A stretch of 64,000 nt of DNA, from positions 1-64,000 of the forward strand of contig JAGYJW010000019.1 in NCBI GenBank assembly GCA_018401435.1, in the 5' to 3' direction. Position 1 is the first letter of the stretch. Every line of letters starts with the position of its first letter. Position numbers and translations under genes: made by a program. The DNA is from Deltaproteobacteria bacterium (GTDB taxonomy: Bacteria; Myxococcota_A; UBA796; UBA2385). The notes under the pieces were generated by a model. It saw only the letters and a list, made by a program, of their open reading frames with translations. It was not told the DNA's origin and did not search any database. Below, one piece after another: positions 55,653 to 64,000 of the stretch.

Positions 55653-56228
55653 TCAGGGGCTGCTTGGGGTCGGGTCCATGCGGCGCAGCACCAGCGGCTC
55701 TTCGCCGGGCGGGCCCATCATCAGCATACCCTCCCCCGGCAGGACGAAGTGCAGGTCGCCCGCCACCGCGCCGGAGCCCTCCACCTTGACCTTGACCTGG
55801 ATGCCCTCATCGGAGATCACCCGGTAGGGCATGACGGTGTCATCTCCCACACCGCGGGTGGTCAGGGTGGTGGGGCCGATCAGGATGCGCGACTGCTGCA
55901 GGCCGATCCAGGCGGCTTGCATGCTGATCAGCTCGGGATCGTTGGGATTGGCGGCGGCCCGCTCGCGTCCGTCGCGCACCTGCTGCTGCTGCTGGGGGCT
56001 GAGGTGGGCCCGGCTCATCTCGTCGGCGCTGGGAGCCAGGTCTCGCAGGGTGAACTCCATCATCAGCGGCAGGTGGGCCACCGAGGCCGGCCCCAGCACC
56101 ATCCACTCCCCCAGCATGGCCTTGGCCCCGGTGGGGGCGGTCTTTGCGGCGGTGGGCGCCCCCGCGGCCAGGGCCGGAGCGGGTGCGGCCCAACCAAGCA
56201 GCAGCGTGCAGAGGATCATCAGTCGCAT
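55653..56228 (-). CDS. Secreted protein of unknown function
   Basis: 191 residues with a clear Sec signal peptide (MRLMILCTLLLGWAAPAPALAAG, cleavage near residue 22). The mature part contains a Gln run (SPQQQQQVRDG), a beta-rich region (RILIGPTTLTTRGVGDD, YRVISDEGIQVKVKVEG) and a tail ending RRMDPTPSSP. No recognised domain. It converges on the HD gene with 12 bases between stops. An AT-rich stretch just upstream (around 56240-56260) may be its promoter. Confidence 0.65.
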   Translation of the reverse strand: MRLMILCTLLLGWAAPAPALAAGAPTAAKTAPTGAKAMLGEWMVLGPASVAHLPLMMEFTLRDLAPSADEMSRAHLSPQQQQQVRDGRERAAANPNDPELISMQAAWIGLQQSRILIGPTTLTTRGVGDDTVMPYRVISDEGIQVKVKVEGSGAVAGDLHFVLPGEGMLMMGPPGEEPLVLRRMDPTPSSP

Positions 56229-56478
56229 GGGCGCTCCGGGAGAAAATTTTTCAGCGATAAAGGGGGGGGGCAGGGAACCCGGCTGCGGCCCGCCAGCCTC
56301 CGCGCACAGCCCAATCTCGTTGAACTTTCCGCGGACCCTGACCGAAGGGCAGCTCGGACCGGCCGCAGCGGCCAGCCGCTATCTGCTTTACATGCACTTG
56401 ACTGTCACGTAGAAATTAGAGAGAGAGAAGAGGATGCGGCACAAGCCGATAACCGCCCACCCTGGCCCGAGGACAGCC

Positions 56479-56664
56479 ATGAGCACGCAGCTCACCGCCC
56501 TGGCCCGGCGCCTGGTCACCGAAGAGCGCGCGGCCAGCCACCTGGAATACGCGCTGATCGCCGTGGGCACCGGCACGGCCCTGATCGCGGGCCTGCTGGT
56601 CCTGACCGGCGGCCTCAACGAGTTCTTCACCAATACCGCCGAGACCCTGGCCAACCTGCTCTGA
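56479..56664 (+). CDS. Flp-type (type IVb) pilin-like protein
   Basis: 61 residues. It follows the Flp pilin pattern: a short basic leader (MSTQLTALARRLVTEERAA), then a hydrophobic helix that begins SHLEYALIAVGTGTALIAGL with the Glu-Tyr pair of the Flp motif (normally G/A-x-x-x-x-E-Y), and a short tail. Flp subunits are processed by a prepilin peptidase and assembled into adhesive Tad pili. No tad genes lie near, so the assembly machine is elsewhere or absent. The GspE/PilB-like ATPase at 5.4-6.6 kb is a possible but unproven partner. Confidence 0.75.
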   Translation: MSTQLTALARRLVTEERAASHLEYALIAVGTGTALIAGLLVLTGGLNEFFTNTAETLANLL

Positions 56665-56686
56665 CCCGGCGCTGCTACGCTGCCGC

Positions 56687-57822
56687 ATGGCCCCCTCGGA
56701 TCCGCTGCCACCACTGCCCCCGCCCGTGCTCGTCAACATCGAGAGCACGCTGGGCTGCAACCTCGAATGCGTGATGTGCGGCAGCCATCTCAGCGGGGTC
56801 ACCCGCCTGCGCCGCAGCATGGCGCCGGCCCTGCTCGCCCGGATCGAGGAAGAGGTCCTGCCCGGGGTGGTCGACCTGTCCTTGACCGTGGCCGGCGAGC
56901 CCTTCATGACCCCCAAGCTCGGGGACTTCGTGGCCGTGGCAGAGCGGGGAGGCCACTGGCTTCAGCTCAACAGCAACGCCACCTTGCTCAAAGATAGCAA
57001 GCTGCTGCGGCGCATTCTCGCCCAGTCTGGGTCGATTCGGTTCTCGGTGGATGGGGCCCGCCCCGAGACCTATGCGGCCATCCGCGGCCAGGACGCCCTG
57101 GCCACCGTGCAGGCCAATATCGCCATGGCGGTGCGCGTCCGGGCCGAGCTGCCCCCAGACCAGCGGCCCCGCCTCGCGCTGTGCATGGTGCTGATGCGCC
57201 GCAATGTGGACGAGCTGGTGGAGATGGTGGAGATGGCCCGGGACCTGGGCGTGGACCAGCTGGAGGTGGCCCACCTGACCGTGCTCACGCCGGAGATGGA
57301 TGGCGAGAGCCTGCGCCATGACCCCGACCGCTGCGACGCGATGCTGCGCGCCGCACGGGTCCGGGCCGACCAGCTGGGCCTGCGGCTGGTCCTGCCGCCG
57401 CCCATGCAGGGCCGACCTGTGGCACCCCGGCCATCCGCGCGGCTGCGCCTGGCGCTGCGCGAGCTTCGGCAGGCGCGTCCCCGGCGCCTGGGCGCATCGG
57501 CCGGCGGGGCCTGCACCGCCTGCGCCTGGCCGCCTGGGAGCTGCGGGCCGGCGGGCGGGTGCCCTGTCATTTCTTGCAAGGCGGCGTCTTCATCACCATT
57601 GGCGGCGATGTGGCCCCCTGCCCCATGCCGGGGCGCCCCATCGCCGGCAACCTGCACCAGCAGAGCTTCACCGAGATCTGGAATGGCCCGGTGCTGAGCG
57701 CCATGCGCCAGGCCTTCATCGCGGGCGAGCCGATGGCCTGTTGCGCCCACTGCAGCCAGAATCCCCATGGCTACGACCCCGCCGACGAGGCCACCGCCCG
57801 CCCGCCGGTGGCGGCGCCTTGA
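56687..57822 (+). CDS. Radical SAM/SPASM enzyme, frame broken before the SPASM domain
   Basis: The first ~260 residues are a radical SAM barrel: CNLECVMC (4Fe-4S motif), LTVAGEPFMTPKLG, LQLNSNATLL, IRFSVDGARPETYAAIRG. The original frame ends at 57697 in nonsense. Another frame supplies the SPASM part: LAAWELRAGGRVPCHFLQGG, APCPMPGRPIAGNLHQQS and MACCAHCSQNPHGY, which holds the auxiliary-cluster Cys. The break lies near 57480-57510. These enzymes modify peptides or proteins. The pilin-like gene ending 23 bases upstream is a tempting partner, unproven. Confidence 0.75.
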
Positions 57823-57844
57823 GGGGGCTCAGCGGTCGGCGGCG

Positions 57845-58258
57845 TCAGCCGTAGACAGAGCGGGTGTAGCAGTCCAACAGCACCGTGCGTTCACCGGCGT
57901 CGTCGATGACGGTGCGCACCTGCAAGGCGTCGCCGTCCTGCTTGAGCTCGCGCACGACGCGGGCACCGCCCACATCCAGCTCCAGCCGGGCGCCGCCGTC
58001 ATCGGCCAGGGACCAGGTCTGACCCGCGCCGGCATCGCCGCCATCGTCCAGGATCAGGCGGTCTTCCATGGGGATGACCTCGAGCTCTGCGCCCAGGCCG
58101 ACCGCCAGGGAGGTGGAGGCGGCGCCGCTGCGGGCCTGGCTGACCCGTGACCAGATGCCCGCGAGGCCGCTCTGGCCGTCGTCGTCGTCGGCCAGCGCCG
58201 CGGGACCCAGGAAGCCCAGGGCGGCGGCAACAATCAGGGGATGGGCTTCGAGCTTCAT
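57845..58258 (-). CDS. Small secreted protein of unknown function
   Basis: 137 residues from the ATG before KLEAHPL, with a Sec signal peptide (LIVAAALGFLGPAALA). The mature part is acidic (DDDDGQSGLAG), beta-rich (LELDVGGARVVREL, LQVRTVIDDAGERTVLLD) and has one Cys near the end (LLDCYTRSVYG). It may be a small extracytoplasmic domain such as a lipocalin-like beta-barrel, but I do not recognise it. It converges on the radical SAM gene with 22 bases between stops. Confidence 0.6.
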   Translation of the reverse strand: MKLEAHPLIVAAALGFLGPAALADDDDGQSGLAGIWSRVSQARSGAASTSLAVGLGAELEVIPMEDRLILDDGGDAGAGQTWSLADDGGARLELDVGGARVVRELKQDGDALQVRTVIDDAGERTVLLDCYTRSVYG

Positions 58259-58430
58259 GCGACCTATCTTAGGCACCCCTCACCAGAGGGCAAGGGCGCT
58301 TCGGGGAATGGGCTGTCACCTTTCGTCACCGAGGGAAGACCAGCCTGCGCCAGGCCCTTCAGCTCGGGCGTGGTTGACGACCCGGGGGGCCGGAATACCC
58401 GGTCCACCGCCCCGCGCAAGGAGCCGATGC

Positions 58431-59546
58431 ATGTCCGGCAGCCCCCTCCCCTCCCCGATCGCCGTGGGCCTGCTCGCCCTGGGCCTGGCTTGCGGCCCCA
58501 AGAAGGTGCCTGTGGCCGCCTTGGGCGTACCGGCCACGGACTCCCCCATCCTGCCCTCGCCCGACGCCACCCTCTACGCGACGGGCAGCTCGTTGCCCCG
58601 GGATGTGCTGGTGGCGCAGGTGGTGGAATTCGGCCTGCTGCCCTGGCAAGAGAGCCTCGCAGGCGCTGCGACCACCCTCGTGCTGGACCACAAGGGGCCC
58701 CTTGACCTCAGCCTTGCCCGCCACGCCGCCTGGCGCTCCGGCTACCCCTACCCGGTGGTGCAGATCGTCACTGGCGACGAGACCGCCGGCGTCTATCCCG
58801 CCGGCCTGGTCACAGCCGTACAACGCGCCTTGAAGGCGGGGGATCATGTGGGTGTGGTGCGGGCCCGGGTGGGTCCTTCGGACCGCTGGGTGGCCCTGAT
58901 CGGCCGCAGCGCCGGCGTGGCCGAAGCGCTGCCCCGGGCGACCGCCGAGGGCGCGCGGCTGCACCTCTCTGCCGACCGCGCGGGCAACTTCAGCGCGGTG
59001 ACCCCCTCGGGCGGCACCCGCGGCGGCCCCCTGCCCGCCGACCTGCGCTTGGACGAGCCCGGCGAGTGGTGGATTCAGCTCGACGCCGCCGATGGCCGGC
59101 GCATCCTGGGTGTGCCCGTCGCCGTGGGCATGGAGCCGCCGCCGGGGTCGATCTTCGACCTGCCCGGCCTCCCCCCGACCGGCCCCTCAGAATCCGCCGC
59201 CCTCGCCTTTGAGCTGGTGAACGAGGTTCGCGAGGCCTTCGCCCGGTCGCCGGTGGTCTTGGACGAGACGCTGCAGACCCTCGCCCAGCACCCCCTGGAG
59301 CAGCTCGCGGCGGGCACCTGGACCCGGTCTGCGGGGGAGAGCCGCCTGCGCGGCGCCGGCTTCGTGGGGGGGCCCATCGCCCAGATCACCTGCAAGGCGG
59401 CCACGGTGGAGATCTGCCTGGACCAGCTGCTGGCCAGCACCGAGGGCCGCGCCGTGCTCTTGCAGCCCCAGGTGCGCCTGGGCGGGGTGGCCGCCCAGGT
59501 GCGCACCGACGGGTTGCTGCTCGCCATCAACCTCGCCGCTGAGTAG
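58431..59546 (+). CDS. Exported lipoprotein with a probable degenerate CAP-like domain
   Basis: 371 residues. The start is the ATG before SGSPLPSP; it gives a lipoprotein-like leader (LLALGLACGPKK). The middle is a beta-rich region (VVQIVTGDETAGVYPAGLV, GEWWIQLDAADGRRILGVPVAVG). The C-terminal ~130 residues (LAFELVNEVREAFARSPVVLDETLQTLAQHPLEQL in pieces) look like a CAP/SCP domain that has lost the catalytic-type His/Glu. The same layout recurs in the next gene, so the pair is probably a tandem duplication. Four bases separate the stop from the next start. Confidence 0.6.
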   Translation: MSGSPLPSPIAVGLLALGLACGPKKVPVAALGVPATDSPILPSPDATLYATGSSLPRDVLVAQVVEFGLLPWQESLAGAATTLVLDHKGPLDLSLARHAAWRSGYPYPVVQIVTGDETAGVYPAGLVTAVQRALKAGDHVGVVRARVGPSDRWVALIGRSAGVAEALPRATAEGARLHLSADRAGNFSAVTPSGGTRGGPLPADLRLDEPGEWWIQLDAADGRRILGVPVAVGMEPPPGSIFDLPGLPPTGPSESAALAFELVNEVREAFARSPVVLDETLQTLAQHPLEQLAAGTWTRSAGESRLRGAGFVGGPIAQITCKAATVEICLDQLLASTEGRAVLLQPQVRLGGVAAQVRTDGLLLAINLAAE

Positions 59547-59549
59547 CCG

Positions 59550-60743
59550 GTGCTGCTGCCGCTCCTGCTGGCGGGCTGCACCATCCGCCCCGCCGCCTTG
59601 CCCGACGGGCTGCCCACGCCGTCCAGCCGGGATCGCCCGCCCGAAGTCCGCTATCTCCCGGCGCCGCCGCCCCATGACGACGCGCGCTGGCTGCTGGCCT
59701 CCTTGGACCAGGCCACCTGGGACGCCCAGCTGGCCCGGGCGGTGGACGAGCTGATCCTGCACCTGCCGGGCAAGACGCCGCGGCTGACCCCCAGCACCCT
59801 GTCCCTGGCCACCGCCCGGGCCGGCTACCCGGGCCAGGCCCGCTTCACGCGGCTGCTCAACGGGGGCGCGCCCCCCGACGCCCTCGTCGCCGAGATCGCC
59901 ACCGCGGCCGCAGGAGAGCCGGTGGACGTGGCCCTCAGCCGCCGCAGTTGGGCCGATGGCACCACCTTGTGGCTGGTGGGCTGGGCCCCGCACCGGGCCG
60001 GACTCGATCCCCTGCCCCGAGACCTGCCCCTGGACGGCACCCTGGCCGTCCGGGCCGACCTGCCGCCGGGCAATACCGACGCCCGGCTCTTTGTGGCCGG
60101 CCCCACCGGCCCGGTGGAGGAGCTGAGCCTCAGCTCGGGCACGCCGCGCTGGGTGGATCGCTTCCACGAGCCCGGCGCCTACCGCCTGGAGGTGGTGGCC
60201 GAGCGCGCCGGTCAGACCGAGGTGGTTCTGCTCTTCAGCGTTTTTGTCGAATCGGAGCCGCCGGCCATGGTCCCCCCGCCGCCCATGCCCGAGGGCGGGC
60301 CCGACCCCATCGCCGCCGAGACCACCCTGTTCACCGCCCTGAATCAGCTGCGGGTGCAGCATGGGCTGCAGCCGGTGCGCAACTTCCCCCTCTTTGTGCC
60401 CCTGGTGCGGGAACACAGCGCGTGGATGGCCAACCTGGGGGTGGTGGCCCACGCCTTGCCCGGGGTGACGGCGGGGGTCCCTGCCCGCGCCACGGAGATG
60501 TCGCATCCGGGCGCCCGCCACTACGAGAATGTGGCCGTGGCCACCACCGCCGAAGACGCCTTGGCCCTGGTCGCCGACTCGCCGGGCCATCTGCGCAACC
60601 TGCTCTGCGAGGCCTGCACCCACGCCGCCATCGGGGTCGCCCTGGAGCCCACCCTGGGCCGTCGGCCCCGGCTCTTCGTGACCTGGGAGCTGATGGAGTT
60701 CCCCCAGGGGCCCCCCCAAGCGATTGACCACTACGATCGCTGA
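59550..60743 (+). CDS. Lipoprotein with C-terminal CAP/SCP domain
   Basis: 397 residues from GTG. A perfect lipobox LAGC (Cys 10) lies in MLLPLLLAGCTIRP. The middle is beta-rich like the preceding gene. The C-terminus is a CAP domain: LFTALNQLRVQHGLQPVRNF, REHSAWMANLGVVAHALPG with a His, ARHYENVAVATTAEDALALV with the HYENV motif carrying Glu, and DSPGHLRNLLCEACTHAAIGVAL with a His. The retained His and Glu residues suggest an intact CAP cleft. CAP proteins bind sterols or lipids or act as proteases; function here unknown. Confidence 0.75.
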   Translation: MLLPLLLAGCTIRPAALPDGLPTPSSRDRPPEVRYLPAPPPHDDARWLLASLDQATWDAQLARAVDELILHLPGKTPRLTPSTLSLATARAGYPGQARFTRLLNGGAPPDALVAEIATAAAGEPVDVALSRRSWADGTTLWLVGWAPHRAGLDPLPRDLPLDGTLAVRADLPPGNTDARLFVAGPTGPVEELSLSSGTPRWVDRFHEPGAYRLEVVAERAGQTEVVLLFSVFVESEPPAMVPPPPMPEGGPDPIAAETTLFTALNQLRVQHGLQPVRNFPLFVPLVREHSAWMANLGVVAHALPGVTAGVPARATEMSHPGARHYENVAVATTAEDALALVADSPGHLRNLLCEACTHAAIGVALEPTLGRRPRLFVTWELMEFPQGPPQAIDHYDR

Positions 60744-60769
60744 GGGCACCGCTGCGTTAGGTCCGCGCC

Positions 60770-61514
60770 GTGGCTGCCGATCTCCACCTCTGCGACCTGC
60801 GCTTTCGCTTCGGCCCGAAGCAGCCGTGGATCTTCGACCGCATCGATCTGCGGGTGCCCGCGGGGTCGGTGACCGCCCTGGTGGGCCGGTCGGGCTGCGG
60901 CAAGAGCACGCTGCTGCGCCTCGCCGCGGGGCTGCTGAAGGCCGAAGGCGGCGCCGTAGAAGATGGCCGCAAACCGGGTGAGAAGGGCGACACCGGCTTT
61001 GTCTTCCAGGCGCCCACCCTGCTGCCATGGCGCAGCGTGGCCGCCAATGTGGCCCTGCCCCTGGAGCTGTCGGGCCGCGGCACCCAGGCCGGCCCCCAGG
61101 TGGCCGCCGCCCGGGCCAGCGTGGGGCCTGGCCGGGGACGCCGACCGGCTGCCGGGCGCCCTGTCCGGCGGCATGCAGATGCGGGTGAGCCTGGCCCGCG
61201 CCCTGGTCACCCAGCCCGCGCTGCTGCTCATGGACGAGCCCTTTGGCGCCTTGGACGCCCTCACCCGGCGCGAGGCCTGGGCGGTGGTTCAGCAGGTCTG
61301 GGCCGCGGCAGGGGCGACGGTGCTGCTGGTCACCCACGACATCGACGAGGCCGTGCTGCTGGCCGACCGGGTGGTGGTGCTGGGCCGCGCCCCCGGTGGG
61401 CCCGCGCGCATCGGGGGCGCGGTGCCGGTGCTTCGCCCGCGTCCCCGGCAGGCCCAGGATCGCTTCTCCCCCCAGATCGCACAGGCGGTCGCCGACGTCG
61501 AGGCCCTGCTGTGA
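60770..61514 (+). CDS. ABC importer ATPase (ThiZ/SsuB-like), frame broken
   Basis: Walker [11 protein letters not shown] lies near the N-terminus and Q-loop [11 protein letters not shown] follows. A run of four G at 61123-61126 carries one extra base. In the corrected frame the rest is normal: [15 protein letters not shown] (signature), [18 protein letters not shown] (Walker B) and [11 protein letters not shown] (H-loop). The protein is short (~248 residues) as in the nitrate/sulfonate/thiamine-precursor group. It starts with GTG and overlaps the permease gene by GTGA. It energises import with the next two genes. Confidence 0.85.
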
Positions 61515-62293
61515 CCGGACCCGCGACCAGCCGCCCACCCGCCGAGATCTTGCTGCCCCTGGGCGCCGCTGGCCTCGCCCTCCTGCTGTGGACGGCCCTC
61601 GCCCGCGGCCTGTCCCCGGTGCTGCTGCCCTCCCCCCTCGCGGTGGCACAGTCGGCCTTCACCCACCGCGACAACCTGCTGCAGGCCACCCTGCAGACGG
61701 GGCTGGCGTCGCTGCTGGGGCTGGTGCTGGCGGCGATCGCGGGCTTGTCGGTCGGGGTGCTCTTTCAGCGAAGCCGCGCCTTGGAGCTGGCTTTGCAGCC
61801 CTATGCCCTCGTGGTGCAGACCCTGCCGGTGGTCGCGGTCGCGCCCTTGCTATTGGTGTGGCTGGGCTACGGCCTGCCGGTGGCGGTGGCCGCCGCCACC
61901 CTGGTCGCCTTCTTCCCGCTGCTCACCGCCGCCCACCTGGGGCTGCGCAGCGCCGATCCCGCCCAGGTCGAGCTGATGCGGCTCTACGGCGCCAGCTGGA
62001 CCCAAGAGCTGCTCAAGCTGCGCCTGCCCTCGGCCTTGCCCTGGTTCTTTGGCGGGCTGCGCACCGCGGGCGGCCTCTCGGTGATTGGCGCCATCGTGGG
62101 AGAATTCGTGGGCAGCAACGGCCTGCCGCCCTCTCTGGGCTACCTCGTGCTGCGCAGCGCCCGCGCGGCCGATACAGCGCAGACCTTTGCCGCCATCGGC
62201 TGCTCGGCCCTGCTGGCCCTGCTCTTCTTCGCCCTCACCCGCGCCTTGCAGCTCCGCTTCACGGGCGCGTGGCATGCCGGAGCCTCCGCGTGA
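61511..62293 (+). CDS. ABC importer permease (ThiX/SsuC-like)
   Basis: 260 residues starting at GTG in the GTGA overlap. Six membrane helices are visible, and the BPD_transp_1 coupling loop is [30 protein letters not shown] in pieces (the 'EAA' region). It matches permeases of the nitrate/sulfonate/taurine and thiamine-precursor importers. It overlaps the next gene (GTGA), the binding protein. Confidence 0.9.
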   Translation: MTGPATSRPPAEILLPLGAAGLALLLWTALARGLSPVLLPSPLAVAQSAFTHRDNLLQATLQTGLASLLGLVLAAIAGLSVGVLFQRSRALELALQPYALVVQTLPVVAVAPLLLVWLGYGLPVAVAAATLVAFFPLLTAAHLGLRSADPAQVELMRLYGASWTQELLKLRLPSALPWFFGGLRTAGGLSVIGAIVGEFVGSNGLPPSLGYLVLRSARAADTAQTFAAIGCSALLALLFFALTRALQLRFTGAWHAGASA

Positions 62294-63234
62294 ACAAAGT
62301 CCTCGCCTTCATCCTCGCCCTGACGGCCTGCACGGGGGACCAGCCCGAGGTGGCCCCAGCCGCCCCGCAAGTCGCCGCGCCCATCCCTGTGCGCCTGGCC
62401 TTGAATTGGTATCCCGAGCCCGAGTTCGGCGGCTTCTACGAGGGCCTGCTGGGCGGCCACTACGCCGACGCCGGCTTTGCTGTCGAGATCATCCCCGGCG
62501 GTTCGGGGGCCCCCACCCTGGAGCTGCTGAGCAGCGGCCGGGTCGAGGTCGCCATCTCCGCCGCCGACGACCTGCTGGTCAAGCGCAGCAAGGGCATCGC
62601 CGCCATCGGCGCCTGGCCGGCCTTTCAGCTCAACCCCCAGGGGCTGATGGTGCACGCCGCCAGCGGGATTCGCGGCTATGACGGCATTCCAGCGGGCTCC
62701 CGCATCGCCATCGAACAGGGCGCACCCTTTCAACAGTATCTGTGGAAGCGCTTCGATTGGCAAGGCAAGGTGGAGCCTGTTCCCTATGGCGGCTCGGTCG
62801 GCCCCTTCCTGGCCGATGCCAAGCTGATCCAGCAGGCCTACATCACCTCGGAGCCCTGCGTGGCCCGTGGAAAGGGGGCCGAAATCAGCTTCTTGGGCGG
62901 ATCGACCGCGGGCTGGAACCCCTATGGCACCCTGGTGGCCTTCTCGGACCCGCCGCCGGAGTGGGCCGGCCGCTTTGTCGCGGCCACCCAGAAGGCCTGG
63001 GAGGCCTACCTGGCCGATCCCAGCCGGGCCAACGCCGAGATCGGGCGCAGAAACGACCAGCTGGACGCCAACCTGCTGGCCTGCATCACCGAGGCCCAGG
63101 CCCCCTTCCTCACCGGCGACGCCGGCCTGGGCAAGATGGACGCCGCCCGTTGGCAAGAGACCGCCGACGCGCTGGTCTCCATCGGGCTATTGCCCGAGGG
63201 CAGCCGGGCGGACGGCGCCTGGCGCAGCTTCTGA
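62290..63234 (+). CDS. ABC substrate-binding lipoprotein, NMT1/THI5-like (ThiY-like)
   Basis: 314 residues from GTG. Lipobox LTAC (Cys 13) in [15 protein letters not shown]. The THI5/NMT1 fold is indicated by [39 protein letters not shown] and [19 protein letters not shown]. ThiY-type proteins bind formyl-aminopyrimidine derivatives, thiamine salvage compounds; nitrate- or sulfonate-binding proteins share the fold. The pairing of '[12 protein letters not shown]' with a ThiX/ThiZ-like pair favours a pyrimidine substrate. This is inferred, and no thiamine riboswitch was seen upstream. Confidence 0.85.
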   Translation: MNKVLAFILALTACTGDQPEVAPAAPQVAAPIPVRLALNWYPEPEFGGFYEGLLGGHYADAGFAVEIIPGGSGAPTLELLSSGRVEVAISAADDLLVKRSKGIAAIGAWPAFQLNPQGLMVHAASGIRGYDGIPAGSRIAIEQGAPFQQYLWKRFDWQGKVEPVPYGGSVGPFLADAKLIQQAYITSEPCVARGKGAEISFLGGSTAGWNPYGTLVAFSDPPPEWAGRFVAATQKAWEAYLADPSRANAEIGRRNDQLDANLLACITEAQAPFLTGDAGLGKMDAARWQETADALVSIGLLPEGSRADGAWRSF

Positions 63235-63249
63235 GCCGGACTGGCGTGC

Positions 63250-63825
63250 TCAGGGGCTGCCATTGCTGAGCAGCAGCACCAGCACATCTCCGCCCAGGCC
63301 CGCCAGCGCCCCATCGCAATTGCCCCCGTCAAAATAGGGCGCGGTATCTGGAGGAGGCCCGTCGGCCTGGTAGTCGAAATAGCCGGTGCTGTGCAGGAAA
63401 TTCGGGCGCGCCTGCACCCAGGACCAGTCGCTTGCATAGGGTGCGAGGGCCGAAATGAGGCCCTCCAAGTATTCGGCCACCTGCTGATCGTTCAAGCGAG
63501 GGCAGAGCCCATACCAGTCGCCGCCCACGGCCAGCATCCAGGCCAGGCGGTCCTTCAGGCGGGGCGTCGGCAGCACGGTCAGGTCCAGGCGCGCCCCCGG
63601 CCGCAGCAAGGCCCCGGGCCCCAGCCCGGATTGCGGGCTCCAGCCCAGATTGCTGCCGCGCAGGCGGTCCGCAGCCAGCATCGCCGGCCAGAAGCCGGGC
63701 TGGTGCAGCATCGTCGCGAGGGCATGGCTGACCCCGGCCTGGGCCAGATCGGGGGTCAGGCGGTGGGCCAGCAGCAGGCTGTTGCCATTCAGCCGCTGAT
63801 CCACCGCGTCCAGAAAGGCCTGCAC
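63250..63825 (-). CDS. Hypothetical protein
   Basis: 191 residues, start apparently GTG at 63825. It has aromatic-rich stretches (RLAWMLAVGGDWYGLCPRL, LAPYASDWSWVQARPNFL) and acidic residues (YFDYQADGPPPDTAPYFDGG), and no signal peptide. It resembles nothing I know. The start is uncertain: the sequence just upstream is the end of another minus-strand frame, so the two could be parts of one gene with a frame change near 63830-63870. Confidence 0.5.
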   Translation of the reverse strand: MQAFLDAVDQRLNGNSLLLAHRLTPDLAQAGVSHALATMLHQPGFWPAMLAADRLRGSNLGWSPQSGLGPGALLRPGARLDLTVLPTPRLKDRLAWMLAVGGDWYGLCPRLNDQQVAEYLEGLISALAPYASDWSWVQARPNFLHSTGYFDYQADGPPPDTAPYFDGGNCDGALAGLGGDVLVLLLSNGSP

Positions 63826-63868
63826 GCCCGGCGCCTACATCAGCTCGTCCAGAAGCTGCACCTGGCGC

Positions 63869-64000
63869 CTATTCCGCAGCGGCGGCAGGGGTGGAGGGCG
63901 CGGGCGGCATGGGCAGCAGGTCGTCCTTGAGGGGGCTCACCAGGTCGTCGCTGCCCAGCAGCTCGACCAGGCGCTCGCGGAAGCTCGCGGTGACCGGCGC
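63869..64000 (-). CDS. 3' end of an unknown minus-strand gene (partial)
   Basis: Only the last ~43 residues are in the window: a charged helix (TASFRERLVELLGSDDL) and a Pro/Ala-rich tail ending in a TAG at 63869-63871. A parallel frame reads RRQVQLLDELM before its own stop, so the real end may be a few codons further. No assignment possible. Confidence 0.4.
   Translation of the reverse strand, partial: APVTASFRERLVELLGSDDLVSPLKDDLLPMPPAPSTPAAAAE

Noticed and set aside
59187..61649. A minus-strand open frame of about 820 codons
   Set aside because: Antisense to the CAP lipoprotein and importer genes; composition is Gly/Gln/Arg-rich with no motif.
60770..62293. One 507-residue fusion of ABC ATPase and permease
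   Set aside because: The ATPase half loses its signature and Walker B motifs in this frame; these are in another frame ending in a GTGA overlap with the permease start.

Overview
The window is about 64 kb of very GC-rich, gene-dense DNA, with many gene pairs overlapping by ATGA, GTGA or TTGA. The content points to a Gram-negative bacterium, most likely Myxococcota or a relative. Evidence includes many lipoproteins, an MJ0042 zinc-ribbon protein next to an AgmX/PglI-type C-terminal domain protein, an FG-GAP/ASPIC lipoprotein, a PrkA-YeaH-SpoVR block, a cyclic beta-glucan synthase and a second-type (N-type) ATP synthase. No rRNA, tRNA or CRISPR array was seen, so placement rests on gene content alone.

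Layout. 0-6.6 kb: the end of a sensor/receiver protein, a minus-strand cytochrome P450 / membrane protein / isovaleryl-CoA dehydrogenase-type operon, a lipoprotein and a GspE/PilB-like ATPase. 6.8-12.4 kb: secreted proteins, a YebC-family gene with a decayed 5' end, and a radical SAM/SPASM gene coupled to an FG-GAP lipoprotein. 12.8-21.4 kb: a giant cyclic beta-1,2-glucan synthase gene (ndvB type) cut in two by one frameshift. 22.1-30.3 kb: an N-ATPase operon in the order atpD-C-Q-R-B-E-F-A-G. Its atpD carries a frameshift and a nonsense codon, and a degenerate insertion sequence sits exactly at the atpR start, flanked by a 9-bp duplication. 30.3-41.2 kb: a glycosyltransferase fragment, zinc-ribbon and AgmX-like genes, bipA, aroC, a DUF4336-like protein, three glycosyltransferases, a HemS-like protein and a thioesterase. 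41.3-48.9 kb: a GGDEF protein, prkA-yeaH-spoVR, a small unknown gene and a YbaK-like gene. 48.9-53.1 kb: three alpha/beta-hydrolase-fold genes. The middle one continues in frame into a flagellin whose variable region is replaced by a von Willebrand A domain; this is the most unusual object here. 53.1-55.6 kb: a phosphonate-degradation cassette (phnW, phnX, HD protein). 55.7-60.7 kb: small secreted proteins, a Flp-type pilin, a radical SAM/SPASM gene and two tandem lipoproteins, the second with a CAP domain. 60.8-63.2 kb: a THI5/NMT1-type ABC importer. The last kilobase holds an unknown gene and the tail of another.

A recurring theme is broken reading frames. About ten genes that otherwise look intact need a one-base correction, often beside a C or G run (for example 22409-22416, 52437-52441, 61123-61126). 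Either the assembly has homopolymer indel errors or there is real slippage or decay. Loci with substitutions as well (atpD, yebC, the insertion sequence) are better candidates for real decay. Calls rest on reading translations and motifs by eye; no database search was possible.
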